A DNA stretch of 5,362 nt. Origin: Lysobacterales bacterium CG_4_10_14_3_um_filter_64_11 (lineage in GTDB: Bacteria > Pseudomonadota > Gammaproteobacteria > Xanthomonadales > Xanthomonadaceae). Of this stretch, positions 1 through 5,362 are shown piece after piece. The stretch is from contig PFJA01000107.1 in the NCBI GenBank assembly GCA_002782905.1, positions 10,531 through 15,892 of the forward strand, written 5' to 3'. Made by a program: the position numbers and the translations under genes. Each line of letters starts with the position of its first letter. Positions within the stretch are counted from its first letter, which is position 1. The notes beneath the pieces are model-generated. The model saw nothing but the letters and a program-made list of their open reading frames with translations, was not told the origin of the DNA and made no database searches.

Positions 1-74
1 TGCCCTGAAGCCGCGCCGGCCGCAGGCTTGAAACTTTGCTTTACGCCCTTGGCATCCTTTGAGAACCCCTCCGT
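1..74. other. 3' flank of gspK with a small GC-rich dyad
   Basis: No coding start is visible here. On the minus strand, an ATG at 55-53 opens only a four-codon frame (Met-Pro-Arg-Ala-stop). The other two minus frames are open to the window edge but contain no ATG, so a following gspL, if present, would have to start beyond position 1. Positions 4-26 form a dyad: CCTG (4-7), AA, GCCG (10-13), loop CGC, CGGC (17-20), CG, CAGG (23-26). For the minus-strand operon any T-tract would lie outside the window, so I cannot tell whether this is a terminator. On the plus strand the following bases are not a T-run. Confidence 0.3.
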
Positions 75-1199
75 CTACAACCGTCCGCGCACCCGTGCCA
101 CCACCTGCACCTTGCCCTGCGTGCGCAGCAACACACTGCTGTAATCGAACACCAGCCCATCGGCATCGATCTGCGCTTGCAATTGATAGCCGTTGCTGCC
201 GAGGCTGAATGCGCTCAGATCGACGTTGTTGATGCCCTCGCGCTGCAACGCCTCGGCTACCGCCGCGATACTGCGATAGGCGGTACCCGGTTCGCGCGCC
301 AGGCGCCGCGCCTGCTGCATGTCGATACCGTCGGCAACGGCCAGCCACAGCAGCGGTGGCACGCTGTTGAGGTTGAATTGAGCGTCGGCCGGTGCGGCGC
401 AAACGAATGGCGCCAACGCCGCATAGGCGCGCGCATCGACCGCTGGCAGACGCTTGAGTTCCGATACATCAGCGAACGGCCGATTGGCCGCGCGTCCGGC
501 CGGGCGCAAGGCCGCGTATGCGACATCCTCGGCGCCGTTTTCCTGCACTTCACGATCGCGATCAATGTAATCGGCAGCCTGATTGGCGATACGCGTTTGC
601 AGATTCAAACCACTCAACACCCGTTGCAGGCGGCGCACTGCGGCATCATCGGTCATGCCCGCCGGTGCCAGCGCATTGACGTTGAAGCAGGCGCCCAGAT
701 CGCGCAGTTGTCCGCTGATCACCGCACCAGGCACGGTAATTGGCGGTAGCGGCTGCCGCCATGGCGCATCGAGTGGATCCAACTCTGGTGAGGCGCGCTG
801 ATCGGCGAGAATGGCCTGCGCTGCCCAAGCCTCCAGGCCACGCATCAGCTCAGCGCTTTGCTCGGCGCGCCACTGGTTGCGCAGCCGCGCCCGCCCCTGT
901 TCGCCATGATCGATCAGGCTGCTGGCCATGATCACCGCCAATGCCACTGCCAGTAATGCCACCAGCAAAGCCACGCCGCGTTGTCGTGCGCGAACACCGC
1001 GAAAAACCTGCTGCGCGGCCCGATGACGGCGTTGCGCGGTGCTCGGAATCCTCATGTATCCGCACATGCACTGCGGTTCGTGCGCCGCACAGGGATGTGC
1101 AAGTGTCGCGTGAGGCAGGAAGCCAGAAGCGACCGCTCCGTGCGCCTTGCACCCGGGCCGCTCACGACGGTTTTTCGAGGGGTCTGCCAGTGTGTTCAT
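75..1199 (-). CDS. gspK: T2SS minor pseudopilin GspK, with unusually long leader
   Basis: GspK is the large minor pseudopilin that caps the T2SS pseudopilus tip with GspI and GspJ in the inner membrane and periplasm. From the ATG at 1199 the protein has 374 residues. The prepilin cleavage site is RQRG75/V76, followed by a hydrophobic helix (about 76-94). Residue +5 of the mature protein is Val rather than Glu, which is typical of GspK. Family features follow: the segment around ADYIDRDREVQENGAED (209-225), NRPFADVSEL (239-248), FNLNSV (275-280) and two Cys (171, 267). The ATG overlaps the gspJ stop as ATGA, like other junctions in this operon. That start gives a 75-residue leader instead of the usual ~5-30. 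An alternative ATG at 1055 would give 326 residues and a 27-residue leader, but would leave a 141-bp gap in an otherwise overlapping operon. The leader contains a fold-back element (994-1183). The stop is TAG at 77-75. Identity is firm; the start is uncertain. Confidence 0.93.
   Translation of the reverse strand: MNTLADPSKNRRERPGCKAHGAVASGFLPHATLAHPCAAHEPQCMCGYMRIPSTAQRRHRAAQQVFRGVRARQRGVALLVALLAVALAVIMASSLIDHGEQGRARLRNQWRAEQSAELMRGLEAWAAQAILADQRASPELDPLDAPWRQPLPPITVPGAVISGQLRDLGACFNVNALAPAGMTDDAAVRRLQRVLSGLNLQTRIANQAADYIDRDREVQENGAEDVAYAALRPAGRAANRPFADVSELKRLPAVDARAYAALAPFVCAAPADAQFNLNSVPPLLWLAVADGIDMQQARRLAREPGTAYRSIAAVAEALQREGINNVDLSAFSLGSNGYQLQAQIDADGLVFDYSSVLLRTQGKVQVVARVRGRL
994..1183. 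repeat. Imperfect 190-bp fold-back element in the gspK leader
   Basis: The outer arms are 994-1022 and 1154-1183. Read inward, the left arm has ACACCGCGAAAAACC and the reverse complement of the right arm has ACCCCTCGAAAAACC (13 of 15 identical). Each is followed by a 6- or 7-nt divergent spacer and then an exact GCGGCCCG. Inner arms 1062-1071 and 1097-1106 pair at 8 of 10 positions (GCACATGCAC against ACACTTGCAC). The loop between them holds TGCGG (1072-1076) / CCGCA (1085-1089). The intermediate stretches 1023-1061 and 1107-1153 share weaker matches such as GCGGT. Several GTGC/GCAC tetranucleotides crowd 1062-1152. The element has no stop codon in the gspK frame. I see no transposase, no clear target-site duplication and no second copy in the window. 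It could be a palindromic repeat (REP- or MITE-like) or a structured mRNA segment. The family is unknown to me. Confidence 0.6.
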
Positions 1200-1807
1200 G
1201 GGGTAGCGCTGTCACGATTGTCAGGCAGTTCAATCAGCCGCCGCAATGCACCCACACCTTCCAGGGTGAAACGCAGCTCCACCGCGCGTGGCAGGCGCTC
1301 GGCCGCAGTGCCACGCAGCGGCCACAACGGGCTGGCAGCGCGATCAAAATAGCGCCACTGGCACGCGCTGACGCCGCTCAAGCGGGTTTCACTTTCCGGC
1401 ACTGTGCCCGCCACGCGATCCAGTACCGGCCAGCGCAGCCGTTGCAGTTCGCCATCGACACAACGCCAGCCCACCCGCTGCAGCGCCGGCAGCGGCGTCT
1501 GCCAACCTCCGCCGGGTGCCAGCCGGGTGACCTCGATGGCGCTCTCCTGCCCCCACAGCGCCGCCAGCTCCGCGCCGATGCCATCGCGCACCGGCCGCGC
1601 CACCGCTTGGCGCAGGTCACGTTCCAGTTGCGCTACGGTGAGCTGTAACGCGCTCAACGTTGCGCGCTCGCCGTCGAGCACATGGCGAGTGCGCGCCAGG
1701 GTGTCGAGGCCGCCCCAGGCCAGCACCGCCACCACCGCAAAGATCACCAGCGCCACCAGAACTTCGAGCAGGCTGAACCCTGGGCTGGCCGGTCGCAATG
1801 CGCTCAT
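1196..1807 (-). CDS. gspJ: T2SS minor pseudopilin GspJ
   Basis: This 203-residue protein is a class III prepilin. Its 10-residue leader ends in SPG10, cut before F11, and is followed by FSLLEVLVAL with Glu15 (+5 of the mature form) and a hydrophobic helix to about residue 33. The C-terminal globular domain carries GspJ-like elements: an N-terminal amphipathic stretch with LQLTVAQLERDLRQAV, then a Trp/Arg-rich beta region with two Cys (in GWRC and SACQW) and the ending VELRFTLEGVG. GspJ joins GspI and GspK in the tip complex, which is thought to start pseudopilus assembly. The start overlaps the gspI stop by 4 bp and the stop overlaps the first gspK ATG by 4 bp. No strong Shine-Dalgarno sequence precedes the ATG, so translation is probably coupled to gspI. 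Position between I and K and length fit the family well. Confidence 0.93.
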   Translation of the reverse strand: MSALRPASPGFSLLEVLVALVIFAVVAVLAWGGLDTLARTRHVLDGERATLSALQLTVAQLERDLRQAVARPVRDGIGAELAALWGQESAIEVTRLAPGGGWQTPLPALQRVGWRCVDGELQRLRWPVLDRVAGTVPESETRLSGVSACQWRYFDRAASPLWPLRGTAAERLPRAVELRFTLEGVGALRRLIELPDNRDSATP

Positions 1808-2184
1808 GGCCGCACAAAACCCGAGAGCACCAACAGCGGCTGGCTGTCCTGTGCCGCGCGCTGCGGCAGCGGGCGTACTGCAACATCCAATCGCCGGATA
1901 CCATCATCAGTGGCCAGCGAAATGCGCAGATCCCAGCGCCAGCGCCGGCCGCCCATTTCCACCTCGCCACTGCGCTGACCGCTGCTCGGCAGCGGCGTGG
2001 CCAGGCGGGTTTCGGCGATGGCATTGGCCGCCACCCATTGCGCCAGCGTGCGTTCGCGCTCATCGGCCAGTGAGCGCGTTTCCTGCGATGCGGTGCGCAC
2101 CAGCGCCGCCATCGCCAGCGCCAGCACCGCCAATGCCACCAGCACTTCGAGCAAGGTAAAACCGTAGCGTCGATCAGGGCGCAT
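1804..2184 (-). CDS. gspI: T2SS minor pseudopilin GspI
   Basis: I call the start at the ATG at 2184, giving 126 residues, normal for GspI. The leader is then MRPDRRYG8, cut before F9, followed by FTLLEVLVALAVLALAM with Glu13 (+5 of the mature form). An upstream in-frame ATG at 2268 would add 28 residues, overlap gspH by 95 bp and give an atypical Cys/Trp-containing leader, so I reject it. With the chosen start the overlap with gspH is 11 bp, and a weak GAG lies about 8 nt upstream of the ATG. The mature part has the compact GspI fold pattern: an N-terminal helix with ERTLAQWVAANAIAETRL, then a short beta region around GGRRWRWDLRI and LDVAVRPL. GspI is the core of the I-J-K tip complex in the periplasm. 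It shares a 4-bp overlap with gspJ. Confidence 0.93.
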   Translation of the reverse strand: MRPDRRYGFTLLEVLVALAVLALAMAALVRTASQETRSLADERERTLAQWVAANAIAETRLATPLPSSGQRSGEVEMGGRRWRWDLRISLATDDGIRRLDVAVRPLPQRAAQDSQPLLVLSGFVRP

Positions 2185-2707
2185 CGACACGCTCGCGTTC
2201 AATGCGGCCACTGGGCATGCCGGTAATCCGCCAACGTGGCGAGCCGTCGCGTTCCAGCAACAACTCAAATGGCGTCAGCTCACCGTTGGCCTGACAGGCA
2301 ATGCGCGCACGCAGCGTTTCATCGGTTTGCAGGTCGATATCACGACCGTCCAGACGCAACGCAAGATGGACGCCATCGGTTAGCCGCCGCATCCGCAGCG
2401 GCTCGGCTCCATCATCGGGTAACGGCGTAAACACGCCGTGCACGAAACTGCCAAAAACCATGCTGCTTGCATCGATCGCAACCCCCACGTCACGCCCGCT
2501 CACCATTGCCCGTTCGCAGGCCATGGCGAGCAACGCAGCGAGCCGCTCGGCGGCAACGTCATCGCGCCGCGCGGAAAAATCCGGCATCGCCAGCACCGCC
2601 GCCGCACTGAGCACCACGATGATGACCAGTGCCACCAGCAATTCGATCAGGGTAATGCCGCGCTGGGTGTTCACATCACTCTCGCCGAACTCCCTTGCAC
2701 CCCTCAT
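2174..2707 (-). CDS. gspH: T2SS minor pseudopilin GspH
   Basis: This 177-residue prepilin has the cleavage site QRG17/I18, then ITLIELLVALVIIVVLSAAAV with Glu22 (+5 of the mature form). ERLAALLAMACERAMVSGRDVGVAI follows the helix and is a typical GspH/FimT-like stretch. The rest is a beta-rich domain ending in SGRIERERVDAP. GspH is thought to link the tip complex to the GspG filament. The ATG at 2707 overlaps the gspG stop as ATGA. A GTG at 2674 would instead give a 6-residue leader (MNTQRG), which is closer to classical class III leaders. The intervening codons are purine-rich (AAGGGAG at 2696-2690, GAGAG at 2683-2679) and resemble ribosome-binding sequence, so the GTG is a serious alternative. 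The mature protein is identical either way. The stop overlaps the chosen gspI start by 11 bp. Confidence 0.92.
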   Translation of the reverse strand: MRGAREFGESDVNTQRGITLIELLVALVIIVVLSAAAVLAMPDFSARRDDVAAERLAALLAMACERAMVSGRDVGVAIDASSMVFGSFVHGVFTPLPDDGAEPLRMRRLTDGVHLALRLDGRDIDLQTDETLRARIACQANGELTPFELLLERDGSPRWRITGMPSGRIERERVDAP

Positions 2708-3216
2708 GGCTCCCAGTTGCCGATATCACTGGCCACACCCTCGCCCCCACTGCGGCCGTCGGCACCCTGGCTCCAGACATCGAATGCGCCATGCGCGCCC
2801 GGCTTCAGGTACAGGTACTCGCGGCCCCACGGGTCTTTTGGCACCGACGGCAGATACCCGTCGCGGCGCCAGTTCTGCACTCCGGATGGCTGCTTGACCA
2901 GCGCCTCCAAGCCTTGGTCGGTGCTTGGATAATCAAAATTGTCGAGGCGATACATGTTCAACGCGGTAACGATGGCGGTGATATCAGCCTGCGCCCGCAC
3001 CACGCGCGCCTCATCGGGGCGGCCCATCAACTGCGGCACCACCACCGAGGCCAGAATACCGAGGATCACCACCACCACCAGCACCTCGATCAGGGTGAAA
3101 CCGGAATGGAACCGCCTGCAGACGGCTGCGCGCGCTACTCGCGGCGGATTCAAGGGGTTCGCGGAAGCACGCCGCAGGGAAGTGCATTGGACAGCAGGAC
3201 GACAGAACGGGATCAT
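2704..3216 (-). CDS. gspG: T2SS major pseudopilin GspG
   Basis: GspG polymerises into the periplasmic pseudopilus that drives substrates through the secretin. The mature sequence is highly diagnostic. FTLIEVLVVVVILGILASVVVP starts at F40 after Gly39, with Glu44 as +5. Then come MGRPDEARVVRAQADI, ALNMYRLDNFDYPSTDQGLEAL, the DPWGREYLYL strand and the C-terminal loop DVWSQGADGRSGGEG...DIGNW. That loop corresponds to the calcium-binding loop of known GspG proteins. The mature length of 131 residues is normal. The leader is not: from the only ATG (3216) it has 39 residues, three of them Cys, against about 5-15 usually. There is no clear Shine-Dalgarno sequence. A TTG at 3153 would shorten the leader to 18. 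The ATG lies only 8 bp from the divergent bioA start. This is the first gene of the visible operon. Confidence 0.95.
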   Translation of the reverse strand: MIPFCRPAVQCTSLRRASANPLNPPRVARAAVCRRFHSGFTLIEVLVVVVILGILASVVVPQLMGRPDEARVVRAQADITAIVTALNMYRLDNFDYPSTDQGLEALVKQPSGVQNWRRDGYLPSVPKDPWGREYLYLKPGAHGAFDVWSQGADGRSGGEGVASDIGNWEP

Positions 3217-3224
3217 GGCGGCTT

Positions 3225-4604
3225 ATGACGATGAATGACCCGACGATGCTAGCAGACGCCGCGCATTGGCGCGCACGCGACCTTGCCGTGCTGTGGCACC
3301 CGTGTACGCAGATGCGCGAGCACCCGGAGACACTGCCATTGCTGCCGATCAGCCACGGCCGCGGCGCCTGGCTGTATGGCATGGATGGCAACCGCTACCT
3401 CGATGCCGTCAGTAGTTGGTGGACCAATCTGTTCGGCCATGGCGAACCACGCATCGCCGCTGCCATCGCTGAGCAGGCACAGCGCCTCGAACACGTGATG
3501 TTTGCCGGATTTTCCCACCAACCCGCGGTACAGCTGGCTGAACGCCTGCTGGCGCTGGCACCACCGGGTCTGGCGCGGGTATTTCTCGCCGACAACGGCT
3601 CAGCGGCGGTGGAAGTGGCGCTGAAGATGAGCTTCCACAGCTTTTTCAATCGCGGCGATACGCATCGTCGCAAGTTCATCGCCTTGCACAACGGTTATCA
3701 CGGCGAAACCCTGGGCGCGCTCGCAGTCGGCGATCTGCCGCTGTATCGCCGCATCTACGCGCCGCTGCTGATCGAGCCACTGTTCGCGCCCTCGCCCGAT
3801 GCCTGGCTGGCCGAGCCCGGCGAATCGGCGTACCACCGCGCCGTGCGCGCGGCCGACGCACTGGCGGCAATGCTGGCCGAGCACGGCGCCACGGTGTGTG
3901 CACTGATTCTCGAGCCGCTGGTGCAATGCGCCGGTGGCATGCGCATGTACCACCCGGAATATCTGCGCCGCGCCCGCACCTTGTGCGACCAGCACGGCAT
4001 TCATCTGATTGCCGATGAAATCGCGGTTGGCTTTGGCCGCACCGGTACGCTGTTTGCCTGTGAACAGGCCGCCATCACGCCCGATTTCCTGTGCCTGTCC
4101 AAGGGCCTGACCGGCGGCTTTCTGCCATTGTCCGCGGTGCTCACCAGCGCAGCGGTGTACGAGGCCTTTCTCGATGATTCGCGCGATCGCGCGTTTCTGC
4201 ATTCGCACAGTTATACCGGCAACCCGATTGCCTGTGCCGCCGCACTGGCGACGCTGGCGATCTTCCACCAGGAGCCGGTGCTTGAACGCAACCGCGCAAC
4301 GGCGGCGGCGATGGCGCGCCTGGCAGCACCGATCGGCGATCATCCCAACGTTGCCGAAGTACGCCAGACCGGCATGATCCTCGCCTTCGAACTATGCCAG
4401 AGCCATAGCCGCGAAGCGCTGCCGACGACGCAGCGCACCGGCCTTTGCGCCTATCGCGCAGCGTTGCAGCGCGGCGTGGTGTTGCGACCATTGGGCGACG
4501 TGCTGTACTGGATGCCGCCGTACTGCATCACTGACGACGACCTCAACCATCTGGCCCGTGTCACCGCCAGCGCCATTGCTGCGAGCACCCGGTCATGCGC
4601 CTGA
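3225..4604 (+). CDS. bioA: Adenosylmethionine-8-amino-7-oxononanoate aminotransferase BioA
   Basis: BioA is a cytosolic PLP enzyme of biotin synthesis. It transfers the amino group of S-adenosylmethionine to 7-keto-8-aminopelargonate to make 7,8-diaminopelargonate. The 459-residue product is a fold-type I class III aminotransferase with BioA hallmarks: WHPCTQM (24-30), SSWWTNLFGHG (63-73), HVMFAGFSH, LADNGSAAVEVALKM, NGYHGETLGAL (Tyr158, stacking on PLP in the family), EPLVQCAGGMRMYHPE, ADEIAVGFGRTG (Asp264, pairs with the pyridine nitrogen), LSKGLTGG (Lys293, Schiff base) and RPLGDVLYWMPPY near the C-terminus. E. coli BioA has Tyr17 in its HPY motif, where this protein has Cys27. Alternative starts are Met3 (3231) and Met8 (3246); none has a strong ribosome-binding site. 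A very weak promoter match (TTGGAC at 3187, GATCAT at 3211) lies upstream, inside gspG. I see no BirA-type operator. No other bio gene is present. The stop overlaps rsmE by 10 bp. Confidence 0.96.
   Translation: MTMNDPTMLADAAHWRARDLAVLWHPCTQMREHPETLPLLPISHGRGAWLYGMDGNRYLDAVSSWWTNLFGHGEPRIAAAIAEQAQRLEHVMFAGFSHQPAVQLAERLLALAPPGLARVFLADNGSAAVEVALKMSFHSFFNRGDTHRRKFIALHNGYHGETLGALAVGDLPLYRRIYAPLLIEPLFAPSPDAWLAEPGESAYHRAVRAADALAAMLAEHGATVCALILEPLVQCAGGMRMYHPEYLRRARTLCDQHGIHLIADEIAVGFGRTGTLFACEQAAITPDFLCLSKGLTGGFLPLSAVLTSAAVYEAFLDDSRDRAFLHSHSYTGNPIACAAALATLAIFHQEPVLERNRATAAAMARLAAPIGDHPNVAEVRQTGMILAFELCQSHSREALPTTQRTGLCAYRAALQRGVVLRPLGDVLYWMPPYCITDDDLNHLARVTASAIAASTRSCA
3246..3254 (-). promoter_or_regulatory. 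Possible extended -10 promoter for the gsp operon
   Basis: Read on the minus strand, this is TGC followed by TAGCAT, an extended -10 pattern (TGn plus a hexamer with 4 of 6 matches to TATAAT). It would start transcription near 3239, giving a ~23-nt leader before the gspG ATG at 3216. I see no matching -35 at the right distance, which extended -10 promoters can tolerate. It lies inside the first codons of bioA, as any promoter for this operon must if gspG begins at 3216. The evidence is motif-only and weak. Confidence 0.25.
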
Positions 4605-5335
4605 CCCGCAATTATCTCGATCAGCCACTGCACCCAGGCCAGCAGGTCACGCTGCCCGAACCGGTTGCCAACCATTTGCTGCGGGTGCTGCGACTCAGTG
4701 TCGGCGATGCCCTGATCGTGTTCAATGGCGATGGTGTCGATTATCACGCCACGCTGATCAGTGGCGAGCGGCGCAGCGCGCAGATTCAGGTACAGGCAAG
4801 CCGCGCCGCATGCCGCGAATCGACGCTGGCGATCACCCTCGGCCAAGGCATCGCGCGCGGCGACAAGATGGACTGGGTGCTGCAAAAAGCGACTGAACTC
4901 GGCGTCGCCGCGATCGCGCCACTGCGCACGCAATGGACCGAAGTGCGGCTGAGCGGCGAACGTGGCGAACGCCGTCAGCAACACTGGCACGGCGTCATCG
5001 TCGCCGCCTGCGAGCAATGTGGGCGCGCCACCCTGCCGGCGCTGGCGCCAGCAAGCGAGCTGTCCGCGTGGGCCGCCAGCGCACCGCAGGGTGCGCTGCG
5101 CCTGTTGCTCGACCCCGACGGCGAACAGACCTTGGCAACGTGCTCACCGCCGCTGCCGGAACAACCGGTGTGGTTGGTGATCGGGCCGGAAGGTGGCTTG
5201 TCGGAGCGCGATATCGCCACCCTGCACAGCACCGGCTTCAGCGGGCTGCGTCTGGGCCCGCGCGTGCTGCGTACCGAAACCGCCGGGCTGGCGGCGCTCG
5301 CGGCGATGCAGGCACTGTGGGGTGATTTGGGCTGA
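4595..5335 (+). CDS. rsmE: 16S rRNA (uracil(1498)-N(3))-methyltransferase RsmE
   Basis: RsmE methylates N3 of U1498 (E. coli numbering) in 16S rRNA of the 30S subunit, using S-adenosylmethionine. The 246-residue length matches E. coli RsmE (243). The N-terminal part (about 1-70: MRLTRNYL, ANHLLRVLRLSVGDAL, VFNGDG) is the PUA-like RNA-binding domain. The C-terminal SPOUT domain follows: LGQGIARGDKMDWVLQKATELGV (82-104), AACEQCGR (137-144), then the trefoil-knot cofactor motifs IGPEGGLS (196-203) and LGPRVLRTETA (220-230). It ends in the typical GDLG. The ATG lies 10 bp inside the end of bioA with only a weak upstream GAG, so translation is probably coupled. The remaining 27 bases after the stop contain CCGG-GAT-CCGG (5341-5351) without a T-tract, so no terminator is evident. 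No key motif is missing. Confidence 0.96.
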   Translation: MRLTRNYLDQPLHPGQQVTLPEPVANHLLRVLRLSVGDALIVFNGDGVDYHATLISGERRSAQIQVQASRAACRESTLAITLGQGIARGDKMDWVLQKATELGVAAIAPLRTQWTEVRLSGERGERRQQHWHGVIVAACEQCGRATLPALAPASELSAWAASAPQGALRLLLDPDGEQTLATCSPPLPEQPVWLVIGPEGGLSERDIATLHSTGFSGLRLGPRVLRTETAGLAALAAMQALWGDLG

Positions 5336-5362
5336 TCGAGCCGGGATCCGGAACCGGGGCAA

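Noticed and set aside
43..55. A possible gspL start at the ATG preceded by AAAGG on the minus strand.
   Set aside because: The frame reaches TAA after four codons, so it cannot be a gene start.
1404..2159. Long plus-strand open frames opposite gspI/gspJ/gspK (also 941-1648 and 2301-2897).
   Set aside because: They are antisense to well-recognised pseudopilin genes. Their products are Ala/Arg/Ser/Pro-rich low-complexity sequence with no recognisable domain, as expected for shadow frames in GC-rich DNA.
2185..2268. An upstream gspI start at 2268.
   Set aside because: It would overlap gspH by 95 bp and produce a long Cys/Trp-containing leader. The ATG at 2184 gives a normal 8-residue leader.
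1751..3100. A recurring motif of ~25 bases (ACCAG-A/C-A-C/T-TTCGA/TCAG-like) near 1755, 2133, 2632 and 3076.
   Set aside because: It is not a dispersed repeat. Each copy encodes the homologous prepilin segment (FTLIEVLVAL type) of gspJ, gspI, gspH and gspG.
3112..3125. A quasi-palindrome centred on CTGCAG in the gspG leader region.
   Set aside because: It is short, with 12 of 14 positions symmetric, and no related copy or known operator consensus is visible. It is compatible with chance in GC-rich DNA.
3600..4343. A 247-codon minus-strand open frame inside bioA.
   Set aside because: It is fully antisense to a clear BioA coding sequence and its translation shows no family motif. It is a GC-driven shadow.
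5336..5362. A possible terminator after rsmE (CCGG-GAT-CCGG).
   Set aside because: The stem is only 4 bp and no T-tract follows within the window.

Overview
The window looks like chromosomal DNA from a GC-rich gammaproteobacterium. A Xanthomonadales-like lineage is my best guess, from the style of the proteins, for example the 'WHPCTQM' N-terminus of BioA and an Ala/Arg/Leu-rich pseudopilin set. No taxonomic marker settles this. Two operons diverge from about position 3220.

Minus strand, 3216 down to 75: five type II secretion system (T2SS) pseudopilin genes in the canonical order gspG-gspH-gspI-gspJ-gspK. They are packed end to end with 4-11 bp overlaps, three of them of the ATGA stop/start type. 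GspG is the major pseudopilin that builds the periplasmic pseudopilus. GspH, I, J and K are the minor pseudopilins, and I-J-K form the tip complex. Four of the five have the class III prepilin signature: a basic leader ending in Gly, then an aromatic or aliphatic first residue, Glu at +5, and a hydrophobic helix. GspK lacks Glu5, as is usual for that family. gspE/F are not upstream (bioA is there instead), and no gspL start is visible in the last 74 bases.

Plus strand, 3225 to 5335: bioA (DAPA aminotransferase, biotin synthesis) overlaps rsmE (16S rRNA m3U1498 methyltransferase) by 10 bp. The two are probably co-transcribed. Both proteins use S-adenosylmethionine, BioA as amino donor and RsmE as methyl donor, but their pathways are otherwise unrelated.

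The most unusual feature is an imperfect ~190-bp fold-back (994-1183) inside the 5' end of gspK. Its arms share 9-nt and 8-nt exact inverted blocks plus further partial matches. The reading frame stays open through it. Conceptually removing 195 bp (1184-990) would leave an ordinary 10-residue prepilin leader (MNTLA + ARQRG) starting at the ATGA overlap with gspJ. This suggests a palindromic element inserted in frame into the disposable leader of a minor pseudopilin. A second oddity is the 8-bp spacing between the divergent annotated starts of gspG and bioA, together with an unusually long GspG leader.
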